From: Gaeumannomyces sp. JS-464
Taxonomy: Eukaryota; Ascomycota; Sordariomycetes; Magnaporthales; Magnaporthaceae
Length of the DNA stretch: 64,000 nt
Direction: 5' to 3'
Assembly: GCA_002197995.1 (NCBI GenBank)
Contig: NGZR01000001.1
Location: 6,262,001 to 6,326,000 of the forward strand
Numbering within the stretch: position 1 is the first letter of the stretch; each line of letters starts with the position of its first letter. Of this stretch, positions 44,516-57,424 are shown in pieces. The position numbers were made by a program, and so were the translations under genes. The notes beneath the pieces are model-generated. The model did no database searches and was not told the origin of the DNA. It saw only the letters and a list, made by a program, of their open reading frames with translations.

Positions 44516-47500
44516 AGAATGATAGGATGAGCGCAGTGTCGGGGAGGACGTCACAGGCTTGGGAGGGGATGTCAGATATGATGTAGGGCGGGCACTTCGT
44601 GAAGGCGGTTCGTTGGGTTCATTGGAATGGTAACTCAGTCAACGTTTTTGGGGGAGTTCCAAGGTGAGCCACGGCGACTGAGAGTTTACAACCAGCAGGC
44701 ATCGGCAGCCGTGTACACACAGCAGCCCCGATGTAAATTCTCAGGTCGCACAAGGGAACTACAGCATCCCAAGACCTCTATCAGATAATTTCGATGCATT
44801 TCCTCGACTTCACACCTCTAGCGTCTCTCTCGAGCGGCGGGTCTGTGTCGGGTGCTGATGTGGCCGCGCAACGCCGACGTCACTGCCCGCCCGTCTCCCT
44901 CCACAAACACTCCCCAACCGGAGTTTGGGCCCAAGACATCATCCTTGACGAAGGCGGCCGCCGGCATGGGACGTAGCGCTGCGCGCGCTGCCCAACGGGG
45001 ACCAAGGATGGGGCGCGCGTTACGCTTCGGTGCTGGGGGCCGGCCGGAGGTAAGGCGAGTAGCATGCGGCCCTAAAAGGTGTCTTGTGATTCCGAAAAAT
45101 GCGACGGCAACCCCAAACGATCCTCGTCCAATCGACGCGCCGGGTGCGGTCTGCAGCCCCAGCGGCTGAGGGTGTGTGTGTGGGCGCACCGCCGCACTTG
45201 CGTGATGCAGGTCTTTGGCATGGAGGCCGACGGTGCCGCAGGAGGGGGCTTCAATATTCTTTCACCTGGCAGATCGGAGAAGGATCAGCGTCGCCGGAGA
45301 CGACCATAGGGCTTTGGTGTCTCTTCGTTTCGTTCTGGGACAGGATAACAGGGGAGGGGCGGGCACCGCCGTGTCTACCTAGAATTAGGTTTGGAGTCAA
45401 CAAACGAAAAGCACAGCGGAATCAAAGCCGCAACCGGGTTCATGGGTGGAGGGCCTGGTGCGTTGTGCGGCCAGGAGATGTGATCGCTTGTGTTGGGGCC
45501 GTTCTTGCGTGTGGGCCTTCCTTGCCTCGTCCCTGATCGGAAACTCACCGGACTGTTGGGGATGCTAAGTCCTGCGTCCCAAAGTAGCAATGCCTCAGGC
45601 GGTGACGGCCCACCTGCATCCTGGACGCATGAGATCGTGATGTCCCTGTTTTGGGCCTACCTAGAATCCACGGGAGAGAGCACCTCGGTAAATCGTAGAA
45701 TATGATACTGCTGATAATGAGGAATAAAAAATAAAATAAGACATCAGAGAAAGAATGTTAAGATTGGGTGCCCGGATACTTCGCCGACTGGGAAGATGGA
45801 GTGTCCTGTCCAGGTTAGGCTGCAACGGGCAGTAGCGCTGTTGATGTTGCTTTACATAGCAGCCCGGAGGCGAGTTGCAGATGAGGTAAATTTCAAGATG
45901 GGTTTAGGTGCTCAGCTATGCCTCGCAGCCAACACATCGTGTTTTGCTTTGCGCGTTTGCCTGCCCCAAGGGAGGTAGTTCCAGGGCCACGCACTTGACC
46001 CAATATAACAAACGGCGTTTTGAAGATGCATCTTTGCCGTATCAACACACTCGACCCATCGGACGCCCAGATCTCGGTGACGGCCCTCGCAGGCCCAGGA
46101 GCCCTGGCACATGGCTGCAGGCGGTGGCGGGGCTCTTCCGCCAGAAGGAAACGGCGGAGCGCCTGGGCGCCTGGGCTGCTGCCACCCCAGAGCCCGGCCA
46201 GCGAGCCGGCATCGTTGGCGTGCCGCCTCCCCACCAACCACGCGGAAAAGGTGGGACCACTTTGCTTGCCGATTGCTGACCGGTCCAAAGCTGGATGCTG
46301 CTTGCATTGGAGGGATGCTGCCTCACACAGGCGCCAAGAGTCACAGGCAGCAGGCGGCCCGTTGACACATACGGGTGCAGCCTGGGGAGGCTTTTTTTCA
46401 CTTGCTTTTCAAACAAGAGAAAAATCCCAAGGAGCGTTTGCCACAAAGGCGACCGGCTGCCTGGCCATGTCTCCTCCTCTCCCCACACACCCACGGAAAG
46501 ATATATAGTCCTAGATATAATATGCCCAACATCGACGTGCTTTGTAAACCTGCAGCGATGACTCCTTGGTCAGGCTTGGGACCAGCTCACCTCGCATCCA
46601 ACCTGCATCGCCTTGGATCAGAGCCCCTGCCAGACCAGCCGACCGACTTACCCGCCACGTTCCGTGGTTGCAGGTTCCCACCGTCTTGGATATCGTAAAA
46701 TCCACATCCAACACCGACCCGGCGCACCAAGGCGGACGGTTGGAGAGATACAAGGGGAAGCTCACCCGCAATACGAACCAGTCGCTCTGACCGAGAGCCA
46801 ACTTTACGCCAAACTTCAGCCCTAACCTGTCGGCCAACTCTCTTCCTGCAGCCCACCTGATTTTTTCGCCTTCTCATTCCTTGTCTCGACCAGCATAAAA
46901 AAAGAAGCTCACTATCTTGGACTTCTATTTCCCTCACCAAACGGTATGACAACCACCCCCTTCCCGCCGTGCTGTACAACGTCTTCGACCGTGGGCGAAC
47001 TTCGCCTTCTCTCCGATTGATTGGCTGTGCTTTTTTTTTCTTTGCTTCTCCGAGGTCACACATTTGAGCTTGAAAAAAATACACGCATGCCCGCCATTGC
47101 CAAGCCAGTGACTGCCCTGGACCCTTGACTTCAGTGTCTGCACCAATATCGTCGCGTGCTTTTTCTCTCGCCTAGGCAGGTCCAGGGATCACTAGACTGG
47201 TGCGTTGTTGCCTTCACCAGGAGGACAAAGACAAGGCGGAAAAAAAAGGGACGAATAGAAGGAGGAAAAAAAACTAGAAAACGAGCCCCTCGTCGGAAGC
47301 ACCCCGACGCATGTTCGACTATCACTTCGCCTGATATTCTTGTTCTCCAGCCTTCTCACTCTTCTTCAGCACACGCCTAGACGCCATTCTGACTGCTTTC
47401 CTAGACGCCGGTCCGTCCATCTTTTCGGTCTCATATACAGCCCGGTGCACCACAGCCTGTCTTACGCGTCTAAAGTCTGCCCAGCCAATCCCCTCCGCCA

Positions 47501-47772
47501 TAGGTGGAACACGCCGGACAAAGCCGCCGAGCCAACCGTGTCGGCCGTCCTGGTTTGCTTTGCCGCCGGCCCTCCTTTTCTTTTTTTTCTTGCCGCCTCA
47601 AGTTGAACCACCCCCACATTCCGCTTTCGCGCCACATCCCCATCAATCCCAGCTGAGCTCCCAGGTCCAGAGGCGCGCTGCTGTCTTCGCGAAACACGCC
47701 TCTTAAGATAAGACGTTTGTTCGCCTACCTCTACGCCTTAGCCTAGCAATACGGGTATCTGCAGAACCAAGG
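44516..47772. other. 3.3 kb intergenic interval, no gene recognised
   Basis: Both strands were checked. Frames of up to 165 codons overlap without domains. The last kilobase (about 46700-47772) is pyrimidine-rich and likely the promoter and leader of the AAA ATPase gene. Confidence 0.5.
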
Positions 47773-50700
47773 ATGGATTCGCAGGAACCCTTGCCAGTCG
47801 AGGCGCGGAAGGGGACCATTCCCAAGTCCGTTAATGGCGATGATGCGAAGGCCCCCGCGCAAGAAACCTCGTCTGGCGCCAAGACGCCCGACTCCGACTC
47901 CAAGCCCCCGTCCAGCAGAAAGGAGCCGCATAAGAAAGCGACCAAGACGAAGCGGACCAAGAAGGCCGGGAGGCCATCCCCAAAGAAAGGCAAGAAGCAG
48001 CCGGCCCCAGCTAGCGACTCCTCGGACTCGTCCGACTCGGGCGGCGATTTGAGCTCGTCCTCGTCCTCGACGTCAGATGACTCCGACTCTGAGTCTGAAG
48101 TCGACAAGAAGAAGCGCTCGGCCAAGAAGCGCCACGAGCCCGCGGCATCCAAGAAGAAGCGCGGGAAAAAGGACGTCGTCGTGGACCCAGAGGCGAAGTA
48201 TGGATCAGACTCGGCCGCGTCCGACGCAGAACCCGGCGATGCCAACGAGCGCCTTCTTGTGCAGCAGCAGCAGCACGAGATCACGCGCCTGAGGCGCCAG
48301 GTGCAGCAGCTTCAGCTCCAGTCCATGGACCGGGCTTCTGGCTACGGCGTCGGCTTGGGTGGCCGCAGCGCGTCACTGGGAGGCCTGCAGCCGAGCCTGC
48401 GCCGCAATGACTATATTGACCAGGATGACTTGAACCCGTCGGCTCTGGCTCCCTTCGACCCTATCCGCCCGAGCCGTTATTTTCCCCCAGCCGGCCGTCA
48501 GCCCCCGGGCTCGTCTCTCACCATTGACCCCAGGCACCCACAGAACGCGCAACGTCAGGGCCAACCACCCCAGCAGAGCCCGAAGCGAAAGGCCGCTCGT
48601 CTGGAGTACAAGCGCGTCGATCAAGTCTGGGACACTACCATCCATGCCTACAAGCTCCAGGATACGGCCGAGACGTTGACCGATGCCCAATACGACGAGT
48701 ACCTCTTCCACGTCCGTCGCTCGTTTGACTGGGAGGGAAGTTCAAGCACACGCTCGTCGACATCAAAAGCAAGCTGCTTCGGGAGTGCCTCCAGGATGTT
48801 ATGGGAAACATCAAGGGCGTCAGCCTGGTCGAGGAGACTCCCAAGTTGGACCCAAACATGCTGTTCCTGTATGATCCAATGCCACACCCGTTTTTTTCTT
48901 TTCTCTTTTCGTCACGAGTACCAGCTGCTGGCATGGCCTAGCACTGTGGAGCGCACGACCTTGCTAACACCTAACTCAACAGCTATCTCGACGACTTGAC
49001 GAAGCACCTCAAAACTCTTAAGAAGATGAAGCCCACTGGATCCGACAAGCACAGCCGCAAGAAGGCACAGAAGCGGATTGACGGCAAAAGGGAGCACCTC
49101 AAGGTCCTGATCAAGTACATCAACAAGGACTATGATACTGTCAAGAGCAGGTCAGTTCATTCTGCATGCGTTTATTGCACTTCTCTCCTGGAGTATCTGT
49201 ACCTGCACATACGAAGTGCTAATCTCGCCTTTCAGTCTCTACCCCATGCTTGAGAACGGCCTGATCACGTTCGACCTGTTCTGGGCCCTGTGGAAGCCTG
49301 GAACGCTTGCATACACGACCACATACGGCTCACATGACGAGCCCAGGGTCTTCAAGATTGAGGTGGCCGAGAAGCACAACACCATCATGAAGGGCAATTA
49401 CTACTTCATCGATGGCAAGGTAGGTAGCTGGATGATTCCCATTTAGCCACTGGGTTGTACTGTGCGTGTCGGATTTTTTTACGGCTGACACGCCCATCCC
49501 CTCTACCAGTACTTCGAGTATGACGGCAAGCAGTTCGGCTTTGGCAGCCAGGTTGCCGATGTGCCCGAGTTCAGGGGCGCCAGGAAGATCACAAGCCTGG
49601 GGGTGTACCCCTCGCGTACCACAAGAACGAGGAGCAGGTCCGCAAGGACCTGATCGAGCGTGGCAAGAAGTTCGTGTCGCTGGCGGGCGTGCACTACCGC
49701 GCCCACCAAGGGATGGCCTACTACAAGAAGAAGCGGTCCATCATCAAGGTCAACATCAACGGCCGCATCATGGTCGACCCCAGCATCCACCGGCGCATCA
49801 ACCCGAACTATCCCATCTCGCACGTCCGGCCCAAGGACCACGACGTTCTGACGGACGACGAGGGGGAGGACGACGGCGACAACGGCGTCGATGAAACCGA
49901 CGGCGGCTGCGGCTGTCTCGGGTCCAATTCGGACGCCGAGGGCAACGGTGCGTCAGGCGAGAACAGCGCAAAGATCAAGTTCGTCAGCAAGGTCATTGCG
50001 GATGCCAAGGGAAAGATCAGGGTCGTCCGCGTCCCCAAGAACCCGGATGACCAGGACGAGGAGAAGCTGGGTCGGCTGGACGACGAAGCCAAGGAGGAAG
50101 GGGCTGATGCCGCCGGGCAGGATGCCGATGAGAAGGCCAAGGAAAAGGCAGAAAAGGCAGCGCCCGAGCTCAGCGACGAAGAGTACCTCATCGCCTCCCC
50201 CGTCGTTCTAGGCTTCTCCTTCGCCGAGAAGCTCTGGCTCGAGTTCACAGTGTCGGGCATCAAGGACATCCAGTGGAACGAGGCGGCGTACGACTCGCTC
50301 GTCCTCGAGCCCAAGACAAAGGACATCGTCAAGGTAAGACACTTCGCACCGAGGTGCCCATTGTTTGTATCCGTCCGCCCTGTTAACCGGGAAACTCCTA
50401 TCGCAGGCGCTCGTCGAGTCCCACAAGTACCACGCAGCCGAGAGCATCGACGATGTCATCGTCGGCAAGGGCAAGGGCCTCGTCGCCGTTCTGCACGGCC
50501 CGCCGGGCACCGGAAAGACGCTGACTGCCGAGGGCATCAGCGAGCTGCTCAAGTGTCCTCTGTACATGGTTTCGGCCGGCGAATTGGGAACCGATTCCCG
50601 CTTTCTCGAGGCCGAACTTCAGAAGATCTTGGACATTTGCCATGCCTGGGGCGCCATCCTGCTTCTTGACGAGGCTGATATTTTTCTTGAAAAGAGGAAC

Positions 50701-51244
50701 ATGAACGATATTCACCGTAACGCCCTCGTCAGCATTTTCCTGCGCCAGCTGGAGTACTTCCAGGGCATCCTCTTCCTGACCACCAACCGCGTCCAGGTCT
50801 GTTCTCCCCTCCAGCGCCTCTACCTGCCTTGAATGACAAAGTCTCCGTGACCGAAAAATCCCGCTGACAAACTCGCCTTTTTTTTTCTTGCCCAGACCTT
50901 TGACGACGCCTTCCAGTCGCGCATCCACATAGCGCTCCGGTACGACAGCCTCACGGCGCAGGCCAAGAAGGCCATCTTCAAGATCTTTGTGGAGCGCGTC
51001 CGGGTGCTCGAGAAGGTGGACCTGATGCCCTTCACCGAGGACGACTACACGTCGCTCGCGCGCCACGACCTCAACGGCCGCCAGATCAAGAACACGGTCC
51101 GGACCGCGCAGGCGCTGGCCGTCAACAAGGGCGAGCCGCTGGCCATGAGGCACATCCGCCAGGTCCTCGAGGTCCACATGTCGTTCGACAAGGACCTGAA
51201 GGGCGGGCACCGGGTTCGACGACGCGATGCGCAGCTACTGCTAG
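47773..51244 (+). CDS. AAA-family ATPase with N-terminal DUF7025-like region
   Basis: Exons are 47773-48868, 48983-49150, 49237-49419, 49510-50333, 50407-50796 and 50896-51244. The N-terminal 150 residues are Ser/Lys-rich and acidic (probably disordered, with possible nuclear signals). The middle region (YPMLENGLITFDLFWALWKP, then GNYYFIDGKYFEYDG, then VSLAGVHYRAHQGMAYYKKK) matches the region that precedes the AAA domain in many fungal ATPases of this type. Walker A is GPPGTGKT (50497-50520), Walker B is ILLLDEADIF (about 50656-50685), and the sensor is FLTTNR. The lid follows (NGRQIKNTVRTAQALA). Three homopolymer indels interrupt it: GGG at 48735-48737 (one G short), CCCC at 49608-49611 (one C short) and GGG at 51205-51207 (one G extra). 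After the last, the expected ending FDDAMRSYC stops at 51244. The cellular role is unknown. Confidence 0.88.
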
Positions 51245-52975
51245 AAGGGGAGGGCCATGTGTGCGCTTGGGCGTCTGGCATCTGCCATCCGGCCCGTTCC
51301 TGTTGTCCGTCTGTCTGCGCTTTAAGTTGAGAAGTGACGCATCATCGATTTACTGTTCCCGCCGAAGCAAAGTTGTTCGGGTCGCGAACGGCACATCAAA
51401 CAAGCCCCATGGCTTATAACGCGGCGATGCTCGTTGCGTTTATCGGATATCTGGTCCACGCAGGCCTCTTCCCCGCACCTTGGTTTATTGTAATTACATG
51501 ATGTATTTTTTTTCTCTTTCAAGACTAGCTCGGTTCCTCGAGGCTGCCGCATCCTGGTTCCTGGCTGGCGTTTCCATCTTGAGGGGAATGCGAGGGCGAG
51601 TATCTGGCTCAATTCAATGAAGGGGGTTTGAAGGGTAAAAAGGACAGAAAGCACCGGATTCTTGGCAGTTGGTTTTGATAGCGTGATACCTCTGTTTGAT
51701 ATATTGATATGTTGAAAACCGAACGATGGTAGCAATCGATGCGTTTTGTCCTTCCCTTGCCCTGAAGACGCTCTGGGTTCTCACTTGTTAGGCACACCAT
51801 TTGACCGAGTACAACAATATCGAGTAGATCAGCCTGTGGCTTCCTTTATCAGGGCAGTACATACATCTCCGCCATGGATATAGCACAAAGGAAGGCTGCA
51901 AATGGTAGGCAAAGCGCCCCTTATCTAGGCTAGAGGCAAGCTGTAATGTCCTATTTGTTTTGGTTGTCTCTTTTTTAGAATCCTGGTACCCACTGTTTTT
52001 CTTTGTTCTCACGGTGCTATAAACACGAGGACTCGAATGTGTGCGTGTAGGGACTTGGGTTATATGCTGAGCGCAACCCTGCCTTGGGCAGAAAAAAATG
52101 ATGCAAGTCCACGTCAAGGAGGAGGATGGATGCCGTCCATGTCAGGAACTAGAAACAAAAGGCTTACTTCTTCGAGAATATATTTACAGATCTATGCTAC
52201 CGGGCTGGTGTCTAATTAGAAGAGGCTTTATTTGTTAGATCTTGCTATCAATCAAAGTTGGCCTTGTTGCGAATGGATTCGTGGTGACCGGCAGTGACAA
52301 GTTTCGGGGGAGCTTTGGCAAGGCTAAGGGGTAGGGACTGCTTCCCAGAGTTTTCGAAAATGTCTGAAAGATATGCTTGAGTTTTTCAAAGTGTAAGAAG
52401 AAGCAAATCGATGGGAATTTTTGTTACTTTGGGGACGGGTGTGTCTATGGAAATTGAAATGAGCGAGAGAAGTTCCGGGTATGAACAACGGGTGATGGAA
52501 GCTCAGCAAGCTATAACTTTGAAAATGAACAACGCGTTCCGAAGAACGAACTACAAGCTAAAAGGAACGTCACTAGAAGAAGCATCAGATGATTTGATGT
52601 AGATTGATAAACTTTTTGGTCGGTGGCATCTCGACCTGATTTCAAATGCGCTACCCAAAGTCTCGCTAGCGTGACTCCAGAGTGGCTGCCCGCCCGACGA
52701 GCTTGACGTTCTCGCCTGGTCTGTGCGCTCTGCTGTAGGACGGCGCTCGCTTCCAGCAGTCTGCGTCGACCGTGCTGTCACACAGACATCGGCTTCTTAT
52801 CGCCCAACTGGCCTTCCGTCTCGACTTCCATGACTCGGTTCTTAGTCTGAAAGACTTGCGCGGCCATCGACGAGGGCACCGCGCGATTTTCTGAGGCACT
52901 CTCCGGATCCGTTGCGACGCCTCGGACCCTCGGCTGGCTCCTAGTCTTTCAGCGCGCCGCGACGATAGCGCTACA
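51245..52975. other. Intergenic, no gene seen
   Basis: This is the 3' flank of the AAA gene and the promoter of the S28 peptidase gene. Open frames are short and without domains. Confidence 0.55.
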
Positions 52976-54682
52976 ATGCTGACCGGCTGGCTTGCTCGAT
53001 TCGCGCTCTCCGCCGCCGTGGCTGGAGACGCCTGCGCCGCTCTCCGCGCGAGCCACGGCATTGCCGACTACAAGCGGGAGCGGTGGGTGAGGGACGACGC
53101 TCGAGCAACGGCTGCTGAGCCCTTGTCTCTGGAGGACCGCTACCCTGCGCACAACATATCCGTCCCGATCGACCATTTCCACAATGAGTCGTCCTACGAG
53201 CCGCACTCGGACGGGTCCTTCAATCTTCGCTACTGGTTCGACCCGACGTACTACCGCGACGGAGGCCCTGTTATCGTCCTGCTCGGCGGCGAGACCAGCG
53301 GCGTGGACCGACTGCCCTTTATGGAAAAGGGTATCCTGGCCAAGCTCGCTGAGGCGACGGGAGGGATGAGCGTTATTCTCGAGCACCGTTATTATGGCGA
53401 AAGCTTCCCTGTACCGGACCTCAGCATCCCAAACCTCCGCTTTCTGACCACGGACCAGGCTCTTGCCGATACGGCCTTTTTTGCGCGCAACGTCGTTTTT
53501 GAAGGGTTCGAGGACCGTGACTTAACATCCAACACCACTCCCTATTTTGCGTACGGCGGCTCCTACGCCGGCGCGTTTGCGGCTTTCCTGCGGAAATTAT
53601 ATCCGGAGGATTACTGGGGAGCCATCTCATCGTCCGGCGTCACTTTGGCGGTCACCGACTACTGGCAGTACTACGAAGCTCAGCGTCTCTATGCGCCCCC
53701 GGATTGCGTGGTGACGACGCAGAAGTTAACTCACGTCGTGGACAACATCGTTGCCGGCGGCAGCAAATTCACTAGCAGCGACCGGCTGAAGGACGCGTTT
53801 GGTCTCCCCAACGTGACATACCTCCCTGATTTCGTCAACGTTCTCGCCAACGGCATCAGGGGCTGGCAGGAGCTGAACTGGGACCCAGCCGTGAGCAACC
53901 CAGGGGTTTATCGGTTTTGCAACAACATCACCTCAGATACATTGCTATACCCAGTAGCTCGGAGTTTAACGGTGGCTGTCCGACGACTTCTCGAGGAGGG
54001 AGGATACGGCGATGAGACCGACCAGCTTATGCCGCGGATGCTAAACTACATTGGCTTCGTCAACCTGACCGAGGTGGCTCCCTGCGCTCGCCGGGGACAG
54101 TCTCAGGAGTCTTGCTTTGGTAACCGCAACCTCGGTGACTACAATCAAGACGACATCACACAAACGTGGCGGTCTTGGGAATATCAGGTCTGCACTCAAT
54201 GGGGATACTTCCTGACGGGCGCGAGCGTCCCCCCAACGCAGCTGCCACTTGTTTCTCGCCTGCTGGACGTTGACTACCTCAGTTTCGCCTGCGAGCACGC
54301 CTTCAACATTACCAAACCTCCAGATGTCGAGTCCATCAACAAGTACGGCGGCCTCAACTTCAGCTATCCGCGCGTGGCGCTTATCGACGGCGAGGCGGAC
54401 CCCTGGCGGTGGGCCGGCACGCACGCTCCTGAGGCTCCAGCGCGGACGTCGACGGCGTCGGAGCCGTTCATCCTCATCAGGGGCAAGGCGGTACACCACT
54501 GGGACGAGAACGGGCTGTTCCCCAACGAAACCACGACGGAGCTTCCGCCTCGCCAGATCGTTGAGGTGCAGCGGCGCGAGATCGAGATTGTGAGAGAGTG
54601 GATGAAGGAGTGGCACGCTCACAGGGGCGGCTTTTCGCATGGTGGGCTGCTATTCCTTGAACCAAGTGCAAGTTACACATGA
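52976..54682 (+). CDS. Secreted serine peptidase, family S28 (Pro-Xaa carboxypeptidase-like)
   Basis: This is a single intronless, unbroken frame of 568 aa. A hydrophobic N-terminus (MLTGWLARFALSAAVAGDAC) looks like a signal peptide with cleavage near residues 18-22. S28 features are clear. VPIDHFHN is at 64-70, and the nucleophile serine is in YGGSYAGAFAAFLRK (Ser196). The catalytic Asp is in DGEADPWRWAG (Asp475), and the His is in KAVHHWDENG (His507 or 508). Several Asn-X-Ser/Thr sites (for example NIS, NES, NTT, NVT, NIT, NLT) fit a glycosylated secreted or vacuolar enzyme. Members cleave after proline at the C-terminus of peptides at acid pH. The start is the only upstream ATG in frame before a stop that gives a signal peptide. 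Confidence 0.94.
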   Translation: MLTGWLARFALSAAVAGDACAALRASHGIADYKRERWVRDDARATAAEPLSLEDRYPAHNISVPIDHFHNESSYEPHSDGSFNLRYWFDPTYYRDGGPVIVLLGGETSGVDRLPFMEKGILAKLAEATGGMSVILEHRYYGESFPVPDLSIPNLRFLTTDQALADTAFFARNVVFEGFEDRDLTSNTTPYFAYGGSYAGAFAAFLRKLYPEDYWGAISSSGVTLAVTDYWQYYEAQRLYAPPDCVVTTQKLTHVVDNIVAGGSKFTSSDRLKDAFGLPNVTYLPDFVNVLANGIRGWQELNWDPAVSNPGVYRFCNNITSDTLLYPVARSLTVAVRRLLEEGGYGDETDQLMPRMLNYIGFVNLTEVAPCARRGQSQESCFGNRNLGDYNQDDITQTWRSWEYQVCTQWGYFLTGASVPPTQLPLVSRLLDVDYLSFACEHAFNITKPPDVESINKYGGLNFSYPRVALIDGEADPWRWAGTHAPEAPARTSTASEPFILIRGKAVHHWDENGLFPNETTTELPPRQIVEVQRREIEIVREWMKEWHAHRGGFSHGGLLFLEPSASYT

Positions 54683-55893
54683 AGCAAGCAACACTGACCG
54701 GGAAACCCTCGCTGCCTTTCTAGTCAAACATATGATGCTTGCTCAACGCTGAGCAACAGGCCGAGTTCGCGGCGCGCCCGGGCACTTCTGTGTTACCCTC
54801 CCACGAGGTTTCGTGTCACAAAACGGTTATGTGAAGGGGACGATGGCGGCTCGCCCGTAGGACCCAGTGGGCGGACGGCGGACTGCTCTTCCGTCAGGTT
54901 ATACAGGCCTTCTGGCGGAACAGCAAACGCGGCACTCTTGGTACCTGGCAGAGTCACGTATTATTCACAGTGCATTGGTAGTTAAATTTTACTCAATAAT
55001 TGCAGCGCCGACCATGGAGGAGCCCGTCGTCTGCTCCATGGTCGGGACCTCCAGCCGTCCATCTAGATCCTCCAACTTGTCCCATCGGATCTTGACTGTT
55101 TGCTCCCACCACGCCGGGTCGCTCCTCTGTTGGCCCGCTAAGCCTGTGAGGCGGATTTTCTTGTCACTAATCAGCAGCGTTTTTCTTTTCTTGTCTTTCA
55201 TTCCTTGGCGCGAGATGGGACGAAAACCACCAGTGGGTACCACCTGCGCTGTTGTCGATTTGCAGTCACTTGCGCCTCCCGGTTCGAACAAACAAACAAC
55301 AAGGCAACCACGGCCCTCCCCAAACCTGGTCACACGTTTCTGTCCTTTCAATTTATTCAGTCGCTAGGAGGGATACTGCGGAACTCTGCTTCCTAGCGCC
55401 TGTTTCACCTTGCTATCACCGCATTGTGCCATCTCGACTTCTAAGGCGGCTAGCCTGACCTTATACCTACGAACGCGCGACGGACGCGTGGGAGAATCGG
55501 GGAGCTTGACTCATCGATTCTCGCCGTGGCCTCTTTCATCGCTCTTGGTTCGCACCTGGCCAAAGCGAGCAACAAATCCCTTCGCATCAGACTCCAGACA
55601 GCCCGGCTGCCACTCGGCCCGATCTCCGCCCTCGCTCTTCCGCTTTTCTCCTCGGCAGCCCCGGCTCGCGCTTCCCTTCCGTCTCTGTTGCAGCCTCTAA
55701 AACTCCATCCACGGAACACAGAAGAATCACCACAGCAGAAACGACAGCCATCTCGGCGCGAGATCAGACAGCCAAGTTGCAATGGCAGCCGCAACCTTGC
55801 TAACTATCTGGTAAGATGGACATGAGGCCCAGATGGAAGACCTACCTGCCACCACTCGTCGTCATACCCGCCTAGCTGCCTGTACTGCGTGGG
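54683..55893. other. Intergenic with a coding-like minus-strand fragment
   Basis: No confident gene. The minus-strand frame 54989-55351 is listed separately. The segment 55400-55893 is probably the promoter and leader of the GT2 gene. Confidence 0.45.
54989..55351 (-). other. Coding-like minus-strand fragment, unidentified
   Basis: The frame ends with a balanced sequence (KKIRLTGLAGQQ, DPAWWEQTVKIRWDKLEDLD and LEVPTMEQTTGSSMVGAAI, then stop at 54989) that looks like a genuine protein C-terminus. Upstream exons are not evident. It could be the last exon of a small convergent gene or a relic. I do not recognise it. Confidence 0.3.
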
Positions 55894-57418
55894 ATGACAC
55901 AACCTGGCAAGCATCAACGGACTAACCGATCTGAGGATAGCCTACGCAACCAGATCGAGAAGCTCATCGACTACAACCATTTGAAGACGGTGGCGCCGAC
56001 GCCTGTTCCCGATGATCCCACGTACGAGCCGAGCCGCGACGTGAGCATCGTGGTCCCCACCATCGACACGCCCAACGACTTTGTCCACTCGCTGGCTTCG
56101 TGGCTTGCCGCCGACCCGCTCGAGATCATCATCGTCACCACCCCGGACCACGTGGTCCGCGTCCAATCGCTGTTCTCGAGCGTCAAGGCGACCGTCTCGG
56201 CCGACCTGGCCGCGCGCGTCTCCCTCCACCTCGTCCACGCCGCCAACAAGCGCCAGCAGATGGCCAAGGGGGCCGAGAAGTCCCGGGGCCGCATCGTCTG
56301 CTTCGCCGACGACGACGTCGTCTGGCCCTCGCCGCTCTTCCTCAAATCCATCCTGGCCTGCTTCGAGGACCCCAGAGTCGGCGGCGCTGGCGGCAACCAG
56401 CGGCCCAACGTGCCTGCGGACCGGCGCGACCCGTCCGTCATCACGCCGTGGGAGGTGGCCGCGGTCCGGCGCCTGTCGGGCTGCAACGGCGACCAGGCCT
56501 CCGTCCGGGCGCTCGAGGGCGGCTCCTTTGTGCTCGCGGGCCGCACGGCGCTGTACCGCGCCGAGATTGTGCGTGACGACGCGCGCTTCACGCACGCGTT
56601 CCTCAACGACGCCTGGGGCCTCGGCGTCCTGGGCCTCGCGGGCCCGAGGGCGCTCAACTCGGGCGACGACGTCTTCTGCACCCGCTGGGTCCAGGACCAC
56701 GGGTGGGAGGTGGCGGTGCAGGCGCACGAGGACGCCGTCCTGCTCGCCCACATCCACCGCGACGCCCGTTTCGCGTCCCAGATGGTGCGCTGGTGGCGCA
56801 ACACGATGCGCGCCCACCTGCGCGCCGTCTTTGTCAGCGGCCGCGCCTGGCGCGACTGGCGCGCCCTGCGCAAGATCACGCTCGACTTTCTGTTCCGCCC
56901 GCTCGTCACCTGCCTATTTCTCTATGCGTGGGTTGGCTCGCTGTTTGAGTCACCGAAGACCACGTAAGGCGCAATCCTTCACTGCTGTGGTGGTGGTGCA
57001 CGTCTTTGTCACTGGAAAATGCAATTTGCTGACATTGGGTGTTTCCCTCCGATCCGCAAACAGGTTTCTCGTGACCCTCATCTACCTCTTCGATATGGCT
57101 TTCGACCTTGCTCGGTTCCTCATCCAGAACCCGTACTGCGCCAAGCGCTTCTGGGCCGTCATCCTCGCCGACTACTCGTACCTTGCCCTGGACGTCTATG
57201 CCTGGTTCACGCTTGGAAATGTATGTGCATCGCACACCCAGCGTCCTTTCCAACGAGAAACCCTCTCTCCAGGTCCGGGCTGTCTGTGTGGTATCAGGAC
57301 TGACTCTTGCCGCGAAAAGGTCGGCTGGCTCACCCGGGACGCCTCTGCCGCCGAGAACCGCTGGAACGAGCTGGTTGACGAGAGGGAGGGCAATCGCAGA
57401 GTGGGGAGAAACCTCTGA
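55894..57418 (+). CDS. Family 2 glycosyltransferase (Cps1/hyaluronan-synthase-like)
   Basis: Exons are 55894-56963, 57064-57220 and 57320-57418, joined in phase (441 aa). The GT2 core is intact: DVSIVVPTIDTPNDF at residue 49, CFADDDVVWPS with the DDD at 139-141, NSGDDVFCTRW at 255-265 and the QMVRWW processivity motif (Q296 to W300). Membrane segments follow: FLFRPLVTCLFLYAWVGSLF, FLVTLIYLFDMAFDL, and YSYLALDVYAWFTLG near the end. Related fungal GT2 enzymes build extracellular or wall polysaccharide, and one family is needed for hyphal growth on surfaces in plant pathogens. The product here is not predictable. The usual N-terminal membrane helix is absent from this model. An ATG at 55822 is in the same frame but is interrupted by a TAG (55873-55875). 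Confidence 0.9.
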
Positions 57419-57424
57419 ATGTTG

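Noticed and set aside
55942..56909. Two minus-strand frames of about 300 codons
   Set aside because: They are antisense shadows of the GT2 core with no domain of their own.
56081..57418. 445-codon plus-strand frame overlapping the GT2 gene
   Set aside because: It is Arg/Ser/Ala-rich and lies out of frame with a clear glycosyltransferase. It is a compositional shadow.
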